A DNA stretch of 64,000 bases from Mycolicibacterium sp. TUM20985. GTDB lineage: Bacteria > Actinomycetota > Actinomycetes > Mycobacteriales > Mycobacteriaceae. A program made the position numbers and the translations under genes. Numbering within the stretch: position 1 is the stretch's first letter; every line of letters starts with the position of its first letter. The stretch spans positions 2,108,001-2,172,000 of the forward strand of contig NZ_AP027291.1 of NCBI RefSeq assembly GCF_030295745.1, read 5' to 3'. The notes under the pieces are model-generated. The model saw nothing but the letters and a program-made list of their open reading frames with translations, was not told the origin of the DNA and did not search any database. Positions 50,008-59,411 of this stretch are shown here, one piece after another.

Positions 50008-51570
50008 TCATGCAGTCTCACCGGTGGTGGTGTCGAAGGCTTCGGGTCCGCGCAGATGTGCTGGGGCGTGCGGTGCCGTCGGCGGGATGGTTCCGTCGAG
50101 TTCGGTGCCGGCGGCGAGGATGCCCTTGACGGTGCGGTAGCTCGGATCGCCGACGGTGATGGCCCGCGCGCAGGCCGTCTCCAGGCGGACGTCGCCGACG
50201 GTCTTGCGCAGTGCCAGGACACCTTGAGCGCTGCGCAGACGGTGGATGGCGTTGACTTCCATGAACTCGGCGATGACCTGCGTGCAGGCCGGCCCGACCT
50301 CGGCGGCCGTCCGGCGACACCAGGTGGGGTTGCGCATCGTGAAGGCGATCTTCTCCGGCGGGTAGTGCTCGAAGTCGGTGGCCCGTCCCCGCGGATGGGT
50401 GACATGGGTGGCCACGACGTCCCCGCCGTGCACGATCTGCACGATGTCCCCGCACGTGCGGGCGTGGACCTGCTGGCCCATCAGCCGCCACGGCACCGAG
50501 TAGAGCGCCGCGCCGACCTTGACGTGACAGTCGGTGGCGACCTTGCCAGAGGACCACACCGCGAGCTGGAACGCATTGCGCGGCAACGGCAGCAGGGCGT
50601 GTTGTTCGACGGTGGAGAACACGAACCCGGGCTGCTCACCATCCAGCGCCCGCGACGCCCGGGCCCCGGCGACCTCACGGCACCACACCACTGCTGCGGC
50701 CTGCATCTGCTCCAGCGAGGTGAACTCCCGGCCCCGCCAGAACGAGTCCCGAACGTACTGCATCGGACGCTCGACGCGTGGTTTGTCCTTCGGTTTGTTC
50801 GCCCGCGCCGGGTCGATCAGGCAGCCGTAGTGCGAACCCAGTTCGGCGTAGGCCTTGTTGATCTTCGGGTCATACAGATCCGACCGGGTGACACCGGTCT
50901 TCAGGTTGTCCGGGACCAGCCGGGCGGGGACACCGCCGAAGAACTCGAACGCCGCCACATGCGATGCGCACCAGGAGGATTGGTGCATCCACAGGACGGG
51001 TTGGACGAACAGGTGCCGCGAGTGAGCCAGCACCATCACGAACGCCCACACCGTGACGCGTCGACCACTGACCGGGTCGAACCACATCCCGAGCTTGCCG
51101 TAGTCGATCTGGGCCTCACTGCCCGCCGGCACCGGCCCGCGTGCCACGGTCACCCTCTCCCGCGTCGACTCTTCGGAGAGATTGGCCGAAATCCATCTCC
51201 GCACCGAGGATTCCGACGCCGCAACACCATGGTCGTCGCGCAGCCGCTGCGCCACGGTCGCCGCACTCACCTCGGCCTTGAGCCAGTCGACGATCCGATC
51301 GCGGTGCACCTCGATCCCCGGCCACGTCGTGGCCCGCAGACCCGGGTCGGCGACCTCGGGGAACCACCGGCCGACGTGGGCGGCCCACGCCGCCTCCGTG
51401 ACCGGCTCCCCGCCCGGGGTCAGCGACTCGGCAATCGCCGGCGCCAGATACTTCGCGATCGTCTTGCGGTCGATGCCAAGACTCTCCGAGAGCTGGCGCT
51501 GGGACCGACCCGCATGCCAATGGGTCAACAACTCGATCAGGTCGAACACGTCGAAACTTCTCCTCGCCAT
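50008..51570 (-). CDS. istA: IS21-family transposase IstA
   Basis: A 520-residue DDE transposase. It starts with an HTH region (AGRSQRQLSESLGIDRKTIA), followed by a second HTH, the RNase-H fold with Asp in SEAQIDYGKLGMWF and Asp in RLVPDNLKTGV, Glu in the PRVERPMQYV segment, and a C-terminal beta-barrel domain. It is intact. It binds the repeated GTCAnGTAATTCC boxes at the element ends, which is inference from the family. Confidence 0.93.
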   Translation of the reverse strand: MARRSFDVFDLIELLTHWHAGRSQRQLSESLGIDRKTIAKYLAPAIAESLTPGGEPVTEAAWAAHVGRWFPEVADPGLRATTWPGIEVHRDRIVDWLKAEVSAATVAQRLRDDHGVAASESSVRRWISANLSEESTRERVTVARGPVPAGSEAQIDYGKLGMWFDPVSGRRVTVWAFVMVLAHSRHLFVQPVLWMHQSSWCASHVAAFEFFGGVPARLVPDNLKTGVTRSDLYDPKINKAYAELGSHYGCLIDPARANKPKDKPRVERPMQYVRDSFWRGREFTSLEQMQAAAVVWCREVAGARASRALDGEQPGFVFSTVEQHALLPLPRNAFQLAVWSSGKVATDCHVKVGAALYSVPWRLMGQQVHARTCGDIVQIVHGGDVVATHVTHPRGRATDFEHYPPEKIAFTMRNPTWCRRTAAEVGPACTQVIAEFMEVNAIHRLRSAQGVLALRKTVGDVRLETACARAITVGDPSYRTVKGILAAGTELDGTIPPTAPHAPAHLRGPEAFDTTTGETA

Positions 51571-51829
51571 CGGCGCCCTTCCTCACGAGTCGATCCGTGA
51601 GTCGAGCGAACCTGTATGCGAAGCCCACAACCGGCTGCCACACCGCCCCGGGTGGGGGAATTACGTGACAGACAGGGTGGAGGAATTCCGTGACGGACAA
51701 CCCCTCACGCTGGGGGAATTACCTGACCGCTGACAAGTACTCGCCAATCGGCCCCAAATACAGGGAGAACTCAGCTGCGACAACCTGTTCCGCGGCGTCG
51801 TACGGTACCGCGGTGCCGACACTAACGCG

Positions 51830-54800
51830 TCAATAGTCGATGCCAGCGTCAAGCGTTTTGTCGGTTGCGTCACGGCTGTGGGAGCGGGCGTTCCAGGTCA
51901 GGGTGAGGTGGAGTCGATGAGCGGATCGGATGGCACGGGCCGCAGTGTCGTACTGGGCAAGTACCTGACGCCATGGTTCGTTGAGGTGGGTGCGGCCGAG
52001 TCGGTCGGCCAGTGTGACGGCAGGAGATGGTGCGCTTAGGTGGTCTTCGATGCCGGTGTTGGTCAGGTTGGTGGTCCACGGCGTCGTCTGGGCCAGTAGC
52101 CGCAGTGCAGGGGTGCTGGGTCCGACTCGGCCGTCGCCGGGATCGAGGATGATGGCGCGGGCGTCGTGAGTTGTGCTGTAACCAGCGGCCGTGGTGAGTC
52201 GCTTGGGTTCGGCGTTGGCCGGGTCATCGATGATGACGATGGCGTTCGCGCCGAGTGACCACAGCTGTTCGGCGTAATCGTCATTGCCCAACACAGCGGC
52301 GATGTCGGCGACTCCGGTATCGCATGCGGCTGTGGCATCCTCCTCGGTACTGCTGAGCCACAGCACTTTTCGATGATCGGCGTTCGCCGCGGAGCGGAGT
52401 GTTTGAAGGGCTGCGATGGTGTCGGGGTCGGCACTGTCGGCGCGGGCGTAGCTGAGTCGGTAAGGCTGGGCAGCCAAGGCTTTGAGTCGTGCGGCCAGCG
52501 ACGAGTCGTGTTTTGTCAGTGATGATTCGGCAATAGTCAGAGATGTGCCATTGAAATCGACGTGGCCAGCGGAGTGGAGTAGGTCGACCTCGTCGCGTGC
52601 CGAATCCAGAAGGTCGTCGAGGGTGGCTGTGGCGGCGGTTTGGGCGGTGGCGAAGGCGGTGGCGATGTCGCGTTCGGCGCGCTCGAGCTGGCGTCGCAGG
52701 GTGTGGCGTCGTGCGCGCAGTTCGTCGCGGGTGGCCAAGTCGGCGCGTTCGGCATCGCCGCGTGCGGCGGTGATGTCGCGTTCGGTGATGATGCGGCCGC
52801 CGGCGGCTGCGACGCGGGCAGCTTGGGCGTCGGCGAGGGCCTGCTTGAACTCCGATGAAGGCGGCTGCTCGGGGAGCAGGCCGGTGTAGAACGTGACCTG
52901 GTCGCGGGCGGAGGCGATGTCGAGTTCGTCGGCGTCGGGGGTGGCGAGTAGGAGGTCAAGCTCGGCGCGCGCGTGCTCGATCATCCGCAGGGTGTCGCTG
53001 TAGGCCCTATCGGCGTCGGACCACTGTTCCATCACGTCGGTGAGGGCGTGACTGTAGGGGCGGTCGGCCTCGACCTGGCGCCGCATCCGTAGGAGGTCCG
53101 AGGCGGCGGCACGCATGGCTGGGCCGTGGCCGGCGGGAATGTCGGCGTCGAGCTTGGCGATCTTGTCGCAGACAGTCCGGTATTCGTCGCGTAGATCGCT
53201 GAAGACGTCTCTGGTGATGAGTAATTCGCGCGGCGGGCGACTTGTCGAGAGATCTTCGAATCGCAACCCGTCGAGGGGGCCCGTCCCGTACTCGAAGACG
53301 TGGCCGGCTCCCGGCAGGGGCGCCTCGACGTCGACGGCCAGCAAGGAGGTATCCGGAGCCATGGAGGGGTCTTCTGGGTCTGGCGGGAACAGTGCCTCGT
53401 CGTCGGGATCGGGCGGGGCGTCCTCGGGGGTGGGGATGTCGCGGATGTCGGTGCCCAGGTGTGCCTGGAGGCGGTGGGTGAAGGCGTCGACGGTGTAGGT
53501 GATGAGTCGGGCGTAGTCACCGGGCGGGATGGAATGCGTGTCGTCAGCGTCGGCGAGGTGTTCGGCGGCGAGGTGTAACAGGTCGCGCGGGGTCCAGGTG
53601 TGTGGGTCGGCGGCGTTGATGGCGGTGACGAGAGCCGGCCAGTTGAGGTCGGCGGCGATGGTTTCGGCGAGCACGGTGCCGAACACGGCGTCGAGGTCGG
53701 CGATCCAGGTCGGGCGCAGCCGCGAATGGGTGGTGGCCAGGGTGGCGGTCGGTGAAAGCGCACCGATGATGCGCCACCACAGCGCCGCGGCGGGTAGCTC
53801 ATCGGGCAATGGTGCACGGCGGGCGGCGGTAGTGATGATCTGGCGTAGATCGGTTGTGGCGCGGGCGGCTTCAGCCAGCTTGGCGGCGAGCTGGGGCCAG
53901 TAGGCATCGGAGCGCAGTCGTGGGTCGATGGTGTCGATGAGGTCGTTCCAGCGGGTGGTGTCGGCGCTGCGGCGTCCGATGGCGGCAGCGGCATGGCGTT
54001 GCAGCAAGGACTGCACGGCGCGGGTCTGCACCGGGTACTGACGCGGCCCGGTCAGGCGGGTGTCGGCCGCGGGAATGCCTGCGGCAGCTCGGAATACCGC
54101 GATCTCGGCGGTCAGGGCGCGGTTGACCGTGATCAGCGGGCGTGCCCAGACGGGGGCGGTCGCGTTGGTCCAGGCCGTTGCCCGGGCTCGGATGTCGTCG
54201 GCGAGCTTCTCGACGAGACGTTCGCGGTCAGTCAGGTAGTTGCCCCAAGTCGGATCGTCGTGCAGCGCGGTGGGGATGGCGGGCAGCCAGCGAAGGACAC
54301 CGGTGCCGGAGGAATGGGCGCCGGTGGGGTCGATGCGGTGATCCAACACGGCGGCCGGGTCTATTGCGTCGTCGACGCTGCCCTTGGCCAGTGCGTCGAC
54401 GAGCAGCTGGTGGGGTTGGCCTCCGTCGAGCGCTTGGACGGCGAGGTTGCGGCGCAGGACGGGCCAGGCTTCGCGTGTGCTCAGCTGGGGGATCACCTGG
54501 TCGGCCATCACGTCGAGGCGGTCGCGAGCACCGATGCCGAGGCGATTCTCCGCCGCCGCCCCGAGCGCGTCGTAGAACATGTCGGCTGCCGCCTGGAGCC
54601 GCGCGGCCGGATCAGCGGCCTGACGCGCGGCGGTAGTTGCCGAAATTTGGGCGCCGTCGCGGGCCAACGTCCGGGTGAGGACGTCGACGGCGGTATCGGG
54701 GTGGGTGGCCTTGGGGGAGAGCAGCCGGTGCGGATCGGCTTCGGCAGTCGACAGGTACAGGTGGTTTTCGTCGGTGCCGCGGGTCATCGCGACGTAGAGG

Positions 54801-57661
54801 TGCTGGCGGGTCATCGTGTCCGAGCCGACGATGTGGCAGGTGCCCCTGGTGGTGCGCCCGCCTGCGGTCAATCCCTGTGCGGAGTCGATGGTGGCTGCGT
54901 AGCCCAGCGTGACGTGTTCGGCGATATAAGCCGCGGGCAGCGTGACGACCAGCCCGCTGCGGACGTGCCGAGCCTTCACGGCGCCGGCGGGAAGGACCTC
55001 GGTGATGGTGTAGCGGTACCCGTTGCGCACGAAGTCGGTGCGGCCGATGGTGATGCGGCGGTTGTTCTTCCGGGTGCGGATGGTGTCTCCCACGCTGGCG
55101 AGCAGCTGATCTGCCAGCACCACGGTGGGCTTGGTGGCGGCCTCGGGATCGGCGGCCAGACGATCTATGCGGGCGCGGGCGTTGAGCGCGTTGATGACGT
55201 CGTTGGTCGGCGCGAGCAGGATGGAGTCCCCGCCGGCGGCCAGGTCGGCCCGCCACGCCTCGTAGGCCATGTCGGCGGCCGTCTCGTCGGTGCCGACGTG
55301 GATGCGGTGATGGTCGATGTAGAAGCCGATGCCGGCCGGGTCGGCGTCGTGCAACGCCAGTCCGGCGGCGGCCTCGGCCGGCGACTTAAAGCGGACGACT
55401 TCGGACAGGGTGAGCGCGTCGGTGGCCTCGGCGATGTCGCGCAGAACACCGCCGGCCGAGATCGATGACAGCTGTCCGTCATCACCGACGAGGCGCACGC
55501 TGGCGCCCTTGGTGAGTGCGTCGGCGATCAATGCGTCGAGCTGGGAAGTTGACGCCCGTCCGGCTTCGTCGACCACGATCAACGTGTCGGGACCTACACG
55601 GGTGAACCATTGCGGTCGGGCCGTGGTGGCGCTGGGGTCAGTGGACCAAACGTACTTGTCCAAGGTGTCGGTGGTGGCGCCCAGGTCTTCGCCGAGAACG
55701 ATCGCGGCGTCGGCAGTCGGGGCCAGTCCGATGACGTGTCCGCCGGAGGTGCGCCACGCGTCGGCGAGCGCGGCCATCGCGGTGGTCTTGCCGGTTCCGG
55801 CCGGGGCCAACGCGAGGGCGACACGCCGCCCGGAGGTGGCCATGTCCGCTACCAGCGCGGCCTGGCCAGCGTTGAGGGTGTGACCGCGCGCCACCGAATT
55901 TGCCAGCGCGAGTTCGACGTCAAGCTCCGTCGCATACCGCCCATCATCACGACCGACCGCGACCAAGATCCGGCGTTCGGCGGCCAATGTTTCGCGGCTG
56001 GTGTAGACCTCGACTCCGTGGCGGCGGTAGACGCTGGCGCCATCGCGGCGACGCAATGCGACAGGTTCACCCAATTCGGCATCCGCGATACGGGCGTGCG
56101 GCACCGAAAACGTTTTGGACAGTGCAGTATCGGTAAGGCGGTCGGTGAGTGCGACATCGTGCGCCACGCCATGGGCGCGCACCATGCGCAGGGCTTCGGC
56201 ACGCACATGATGACGTTGCCACGTCGACCGGGTTTGGCTGACGGTGGCGATGAGTTCGCCAGCGCGCGACGCTACCCACCGCTCATCGATGATGGGGACG
56301 CTCCGTGTTGGGCGGGGTCCGGCCAGAACGTCGGCCAGCGTCCGCTGCAGACCGTTGCGACCCAGCACCTGGGCAGCTTGGGTGCGCCAGGCTACGCGCT
56401 GCTCGGCCAGCGAGCGCGGCTCGTGCTTGGCCTCGCGCGTTTCCAGGGTCGCCTGTTGGGCCAGGGCGATGATCTCGACATGGGTGGGTTCGCGGCCGTG
56501 ATCGGTGTGGAACTGTGTGGACAGTGTGGCGGTGCGAGCTTCGATGGCGGCGCGTCGGGTCGACCACTGCGACATCAGTTCGGCGGATAGACCGGCGATC
56601 TCGCGGACCGGGCGCTTACCGCGTCCGCGGGACTGTTCGACGAAGCGCACACCCAAGCTCGCGATCAGGTGGGCTTCCAGTCGGGTGTTGTACAACTCCG
56701 AGGCCGCGACGGTGACCCGGTGCAGCGGTTGACCATCTAGCGCTAGCCAGCGGCGCACGCCGTTGGTGTCGACGTGGGACACCTTGTTGGAGATCGCGAC
56801 GTGGGTGTGCAGGTCGGGATCTCCGGCGCGGGAATCGCGGTGGGTGAACGCCGCGGCGATGAGCCCTTCGGTGTCGACTTGGGCGACTCCACCGGCGCCG
56901 GTGCGGGTGAAGGTGGCTTGATCCTGCAGCCACTCCAGGACGTCGGCCACTGCCGCGTCGTGGGCCGCCTCGATCTGTTCGGCCACGGTCAGCGGGGCGA
57001 TGGCCCACAGTGCGGACACCGATTTCACCGGCGAGAAGGTCAGGTCGTACCCGGCGACGGCGGTGGTGCGGGCGCGGGTGTTGCGGGCGATGAAACCGGA
57101 CAGTTCGCGGTCGTCGGCGGGCGGGCGGCCGTACTCCTCGGTGAATAGGTCTGTCGACACCCGAGTGCGGATCTGGGCGCGCACTTCCGGGGCGATGGTG
57201 GCGTTCCAATGGGCGCCGTTTTCGGCGTTGTGGTCCCGGAAAGCCACTGCGAGGCGACGGAGTAGTTTCGGCTCGCCGTCGCGGACCAGGAACTCCCGTC
57301 CCAGGCGGCTGGCTACCCGTTGGGTGGTGCCCATGCCGAGGCCGGCGACGTAGCTCTCGATGCGCTCGGCGTTGGGGTGCAAGCCCTCCCCGTAGAGGGC
57401 GCGCATCTGGGCCTCGCTGACGCCGGATTCCGCCTCGACGGTCCAAATATCCTCGCGTACTTGAGGGTTGACGTCGCAGCGACCGGTGTCGGAGAGGGCG
57501 GCCAGGCCGCGGCCCATCCAGCGGCCGGGGGCTTCGCCTTTGGCGGAGTAGTAGTCGGCCAGGCTGCTGCGGCCTCGTTCGGTGCTGTCAGCGGCAGCGA
57601 CCTGCCGCACCAGGTAGAGATAGCCGTCCCCGGCGGTTAGCTTGTGCAGCGTCATCACCAT
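51830..57661 (-). CDS. MobF-family conjugative relaxase-helicase (TraA/TrwC-like)
   Basis: A 1943-residue protein. The N-terminal TrwC relaxase domain has a Tyr pair near residues 14-16 (GDGYLYLVRQ), DYYSAKGEAPGRWMG, and the histidine triad HRDSRAGDPDLHTHVAISNK. An SF1 helicase follows: Walker A LALAPAGTGKTTAMAAL, Walker B DTLIVVDEAGRAS, and late motifs YAATIDSAQGLTAGG and YVAMTRG. The C-terminal third is helical, with coiled-coil segments. It nicks oriT and unwinds the transferred strand. The ATG at 57661 follows AAGGAG; a later ATG is 6 bases downstream. The end lies 95 bases from the first IS21 element. Confidence 0.93.
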   Translation of the reverse strand: MVMTLHKLTAGDGYLYLVRQVAAADSTERGRSSLADYYSAKGEAPGRWMGRGLAALSDTGRCDVNPQVREDIWTVEAESGVSEAQMRALYGEGLHPNAERIESYVAGLGMGTTQRVASRLGREFLVRDGEPKLLRRLAVAFRDHNAENGAHWNATIAPEVRAQIRTRVSTDLFTEEYGRPPADDRELSGFIARNTRARTTAVAGYDLTFSPVKSVSALWAIAPLTVAEQIEAAHDAAVADVLEWLQDQATFTRTGAGGVAQVDTEGLIAAAFTHRDSRAGDPDLHTHVAISNKVSHVDTNGVRRWLALDGQPLHRVTVAASELYNTRLEAHLIASLGVRFVEQSRGRGKRPVREIAGLSAELMSQWSTRRAAIEARTATLSTQFHTDHGREPTHVEIIALAQQATLETREAKHEPRSLAEQRVAWRTQAAQVLGRNGLQRTLADVLAGPRPTRSVPIIDERWVASRAGELIATVSQTRSTWQRHHVRAEALRMVRAHGVAHDVALTDRLTDTALSKTFSVPHARIADAELGEPVALRRRDGASVYRRHGVEVYTSRETLAAERRILVAVGRDDGRYATELDVELALANSVARGHTLNAGQAALVADMATSGRRVALALAPAGTGKTTAMAALADAWRTSGGHVIGLAPTADAAIVLGEDLGATTDTLDKYVWSTDPSATTARPQWFTRVGPDTLIVVDEAGRASTSQLDALIADALTKGASVRLVGDDGQLSSISAGGVLRDIAEATDALTLSEVVRFKSPAEAAAGLALHDADPAGIGFYIDHHRIHVGTDETAADMAYEAWRADLAAGGDSILLAPTNDVINALNARARIDRLAADPEAATKPTVVLADQLLASVGDTIRTRKNNRRITIGRTDFVRNGYRYTITEVLPAGAVKARHVRSGLVVTLPAAYIAEHVTLGYAATIDSAQGLTAGGRTTRGTCHIVGSDTMTRQHLYVAMTRGTDENHLYLSTAEADPHRLLSPKATHPDTAVDVLTRTLARDGAQISATTAARQAADPAARLQAAADMFYDALGAAAENRLGIGARDRLDVMADQVIPQLSTREAWPVLRRNLAVQALDGGQPHQLLVDALAKGSVDDAIDPAAVLDHRIDPTGAHSSGTGVLRWLPAIPTALHDDPTWGNYLTDRERLVEKLADDIRARATAWTNATAPVWARPLITVNRALTAEIAVFRAAAGIPAADTRLTGPRQYPVQTRAVQSLLQRHAAAAIGRRSADTTRWNDLIDTIDPRLRSDAYWPQLAAKLAEAARATTDLRQIITTAARRAPLPDELPAAALWWRIIGALSPTATLATTHSRLRPTWIADLDAVFGTVLAETIAADLNWPALVTAINAADPHTWTPRDLLHLAAEHLADADDTHSIPPGDYARLITYTVDAFTHRLQAHLGTDIRDIPTPEDAPPDPDDEALFPPDPEDPSMAPDTSLLAVDVEAPLPGAGHVFEYGTGPLDGLRFEDLSTSRPPRELLITRDVFSDLRDEYRTVCDKIAKLDADIPAGHGPAMRAAASDLLRMRRQVEADRPYSHALTDVMEQWSDADRAYSDTLRMIEHARAELDLLLATPDADELDIASARDQVTFYTGLLPEQPPSSEFKQALADAQAARVAAAGGRIITERDITAARGDAERADLATRDELRARRHTLRRQLERAERDIATAFATAQTAATATLDDLLDSARDEVDLLHSAGHVDFNGTSLTIAESSLTKHDSSLAARLKALAAQPYRLSYARADSADPDTIAALQTLRSAANADHRKVLWLSSTEEDATAACDTGVADIAAVLGNDDYAEQLWSLGANAIVIIDDPANAEPKRLTTAAGYSTTHDARAIILDPGDGRVGPSTPALRLLAQTTPWTTNLTNTGIEDHLSAPSPAVTLADRLGRTHLNEPWRQVLAQYDTAARAIRSAHRLHLTLTWNARSHSRDATDKTLDAGIDY

Positions 57662-57689
57662 GACGCGCTCCTTGGCTCCCACATACACC

Positions 57690-57969
57690 GGAGGCTACGA
57701 AGTCGACGGTCGGAAGAGCCACCACCAAACCGGTTGTTCTTAAACAACTCTCACGATTCGATACCTCGGTGCAAGAGGTGTGTGGTCCGTGGTGGGGCCG
57801 TGGGAGGCGGGGTTGAGCGGGGAGCTGGGCGGGCTCAGGAGCGGCGGCGGCGGGGACGGGTGCGGCGCGGTGAACGTGAGGCGATGCGCGCACGGTGGGA
57901 GGCGACGAAGAAAATTTGGTGGGGACGAATGTGGCTGGGGTGGTGGCGTGCTCGCCCCGGTCGCTCCTA
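57690..57969. other. Candidate origin of transfer between relaxase and divergent accessory gene
   Basis: The divergent gap upstream of the relaxase contains a perfect hairpin GTTGTT-CTTA-AACAAC (57733-57748) and a second dyad ACCTC-N7-GAGGT (57763-57779), in a stretch less GC-rich than its surroundings. MobF origins usually lie next to the relaxase gene and have inverted repeats beside the nick site. The exact nic cannot be named. The gap also holds both divergent promoters. Confidence 0.45.
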
Positions 57970-58458
57970 ATGTCGGCGACCATGACATCAGCGAGCACGT
58001 CCAAGGTCCAAGCGCGACGCCGGGCACGCGAAGCGACCCGACGCGCCAACGAGTCCCGCGCGGCGCGGGACAAGGCCAACATCGAGGACAGCGCGAACTA
58101 CCTGGTGGCGGTCGGCAAGATCGCCGAGGTCGAAACCTGGAAGACCGATCGGCTCGCCCGGCTGCGCGAGCAGGTCGACGCCGAGGCCGCCAAGCGCGTC
58201 GCGGTGCACCGGGCCGAGGCCGGCGCGGCGATCGTGCGCATGCAGGACCGTGGTGAGACGTTGGCCACCATTGCCAGCCGGACGGAGGCGGGCGTCGGCG
58301 AGGTTCGGGCGATGCTGCGTCACGCACCGAAAGCCGAGAAACCCACGGCGACTGACGGTTCGCATGCACCAGGTGGTCAGGCGGTGCAGAACGGTCAACC
58401 GCCTAGACCCAATCACCCCGGCGCCAGCGAGCCAGCAGTGAACGCGACCGCTGTCTGA
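57970..58458 (+). CDS. Helical accessory protein divergent from the relaxase
   Basis: A 162-residue protein made of charged helices (RRRAREATRRANESRAARDK, then VAVGKIAEVETWKTDRLARL) and a HTH-like segment near residues 100-122 (MQDRGETLATIASRTEAG), with a disordered Pro/Ala tail. The layout is of a DNA-binding relaxosome or partition-type helper. It starts at ATG 57970 or 57982. Its position opposite the relaxase supports a role at oriT, by inference. Confidence 0.72.
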   Translation: MSATMTSASTSKVQARRRAREATRRANESRAARDKANIEDSANYLVAVGKIAEVETWKTDRLARLREQVDAEAAKRVAVHRAEAGAAIVRMQDRGETLATIASRTEAGVGEVRAMLRHAPKAEKPTATDGSHAPGGQAVQNGQPPRPNHPGASEPAVNATAV

Positions 58459-58962
58459 CGGCACTGACAGTGCGGGGGAGAACGACGTGGCAGAACCAGC
58501 GCGTGAGATGACCGTCGCGCTCACGGCCAGAGTTACGTCGGCGTGCCCGAATCTTCAGCTGCGCTTACCAGTTGGCACCTCGTTGAAGTTGCAGCAGCCG
58601 TGGCGAGGACTGCGCCACCGCGGACCGCTTGGCGGGCATGATGAACGCAAGGTGCAGAGACGTCGGACCCTGTCCGGCGGAGCACCGAATGTCACCCCGC
58701 AGCTCTGCTCACCGACACGCGCGGCGGCGCTGCTGGTGAAGACGCCGGGGTTCGAGCACGGCCGCGCGGATGTCAGTGCAGGATCTAAGTCAGCGGACGT
58801 GAGAAGTGCGGGCCGACTAATTGTCGATCGGCGTCCGCACGCCTTGGAGATCGACCGTTTCCATAGCCACTCCGTTTAGGGGCAACGCATTCGGACCTCG
58901 ACACCCAGACCGGTGCGATCGGAGCCGATGGTTACGGTCGTCGCTCCCTCGCCCGCGACGGT
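58459..58962. other. Interval without a recognisable gene
   Basis: Frames are open (for example 58487-58879 on the plus strand), but composition is not protein-like and no motif is seen. It may be decayed cargo sequence. A short dyad CGTGAG-N12-CTCACG lies near 58500-58535. Confidence 0.4.
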
Positions 58963-59223
58963 GTGGGGTTCTGCGTGCGGCCGCACCGTTACGCGTTGGC
59001 GATCGCAGGCGGAATTGTCTCGGCTGGGGTGGACGGGTTGTACGAATATCACAACCAGGTCGTGAAGATCGCAGCCGAGACAGACGTTGGACGACACGTC
59101 GTTTCCGTCTCCCAGGGCGACAGCATGGAGCGGATGGCGCGGATGCGTGCGGCGTTGGGCGCCATGCGGTGCGACGCTCGACAGTCGCGGGGCGCGGCTC
59201 GAACGATCGGTGGTTCCGCGTGA
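58963..59223 (+). CDS. Possible small protein or remnant
   Basis: An 86-codon frame with a partly protein-like stretch: ALAIAGGIVSAGVDGLYEY, then HNQVVKIAAETDVGRHVVSV and GDSMERMARMRAALGAM. There is no good ribosome site and no known family. It may be the remnant of a gene broken before the second IS21 element arrived 126 bases downstream. Confidence 0.28.
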   Translation: MGFCVRPHRYALAIAGGIVSAGVDGLYEYHNQVVKIAAETDVGRHVVSVSQGDSMERMARMRAALGAMRCDARQSRGAARTIGGSA

Positions 59224-59343
59224 TGCGGCGCTGCTTGGCGACCAGCCAGCGTTGTGGTGAGTACGCATGCCCGCAAGGGATCGACGACAGGGCTTCGCTG
59301 GGGCGTCTCATGGGCGCTGGGCACGCTGGCGGTGCGAGGTGTC

Positions 59344-59348
59344 GCAGC
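59344..59348. repeat. Target-site duplication GCAGC, left of second IS21 element
   Basis: GCAGC stands just before the left inverted repeat and again at 61507-61511 after the right one. It marks a complete transposition event. Confidence 0.72.
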
Positions 59349-59411
59349 TGTTAACGACGGTCTAAACGTAGGCCAGGAGCGACGGTGAAAAGTAGGCCAC
59401 GTGGTCGTGGT

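Larger units (their letters stand above)
49094..51735 (-). mobile_element. IS21-family insertion sequence, complete
   Basis: A 2642-base element with terminal inverted repeats matching at 21 of 24 positions (left TGTCGGCCGTCAGGTAATT..., right complement TGTCAGCGGTCAGGTAATT...). Subterminal copies of the GTCAnGTAATTCC box are present: at 49102 and 49127 on the left, and at 51654, 51679 and 51712 (complement) on the right. It contains istA (transposase) and istB (helper ATPase) and is flanked by AGTAC. It lies between the integrase region and the relaxase gene. Confidence 0.92.

Noticed and set aside
53993..55468. 491-codon plus-strand frame opposite the relaxase
   Set aside because: Antisense shadow; the relaxase-helicase motifs lie on the minus strand.
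57751..57770. TTCGATACCT shared with the tRNA-Val T-arm
   Set aside because: Only ten identical bases; too short for an attachment core, and it lies inside the oriT-like region.
58487..58879. 130-codon plus-strand frame after the accessory gene
   Set aside because: Arg/Ser/Gly-rich composition typical of non-coding high-GC DNA; no motif.
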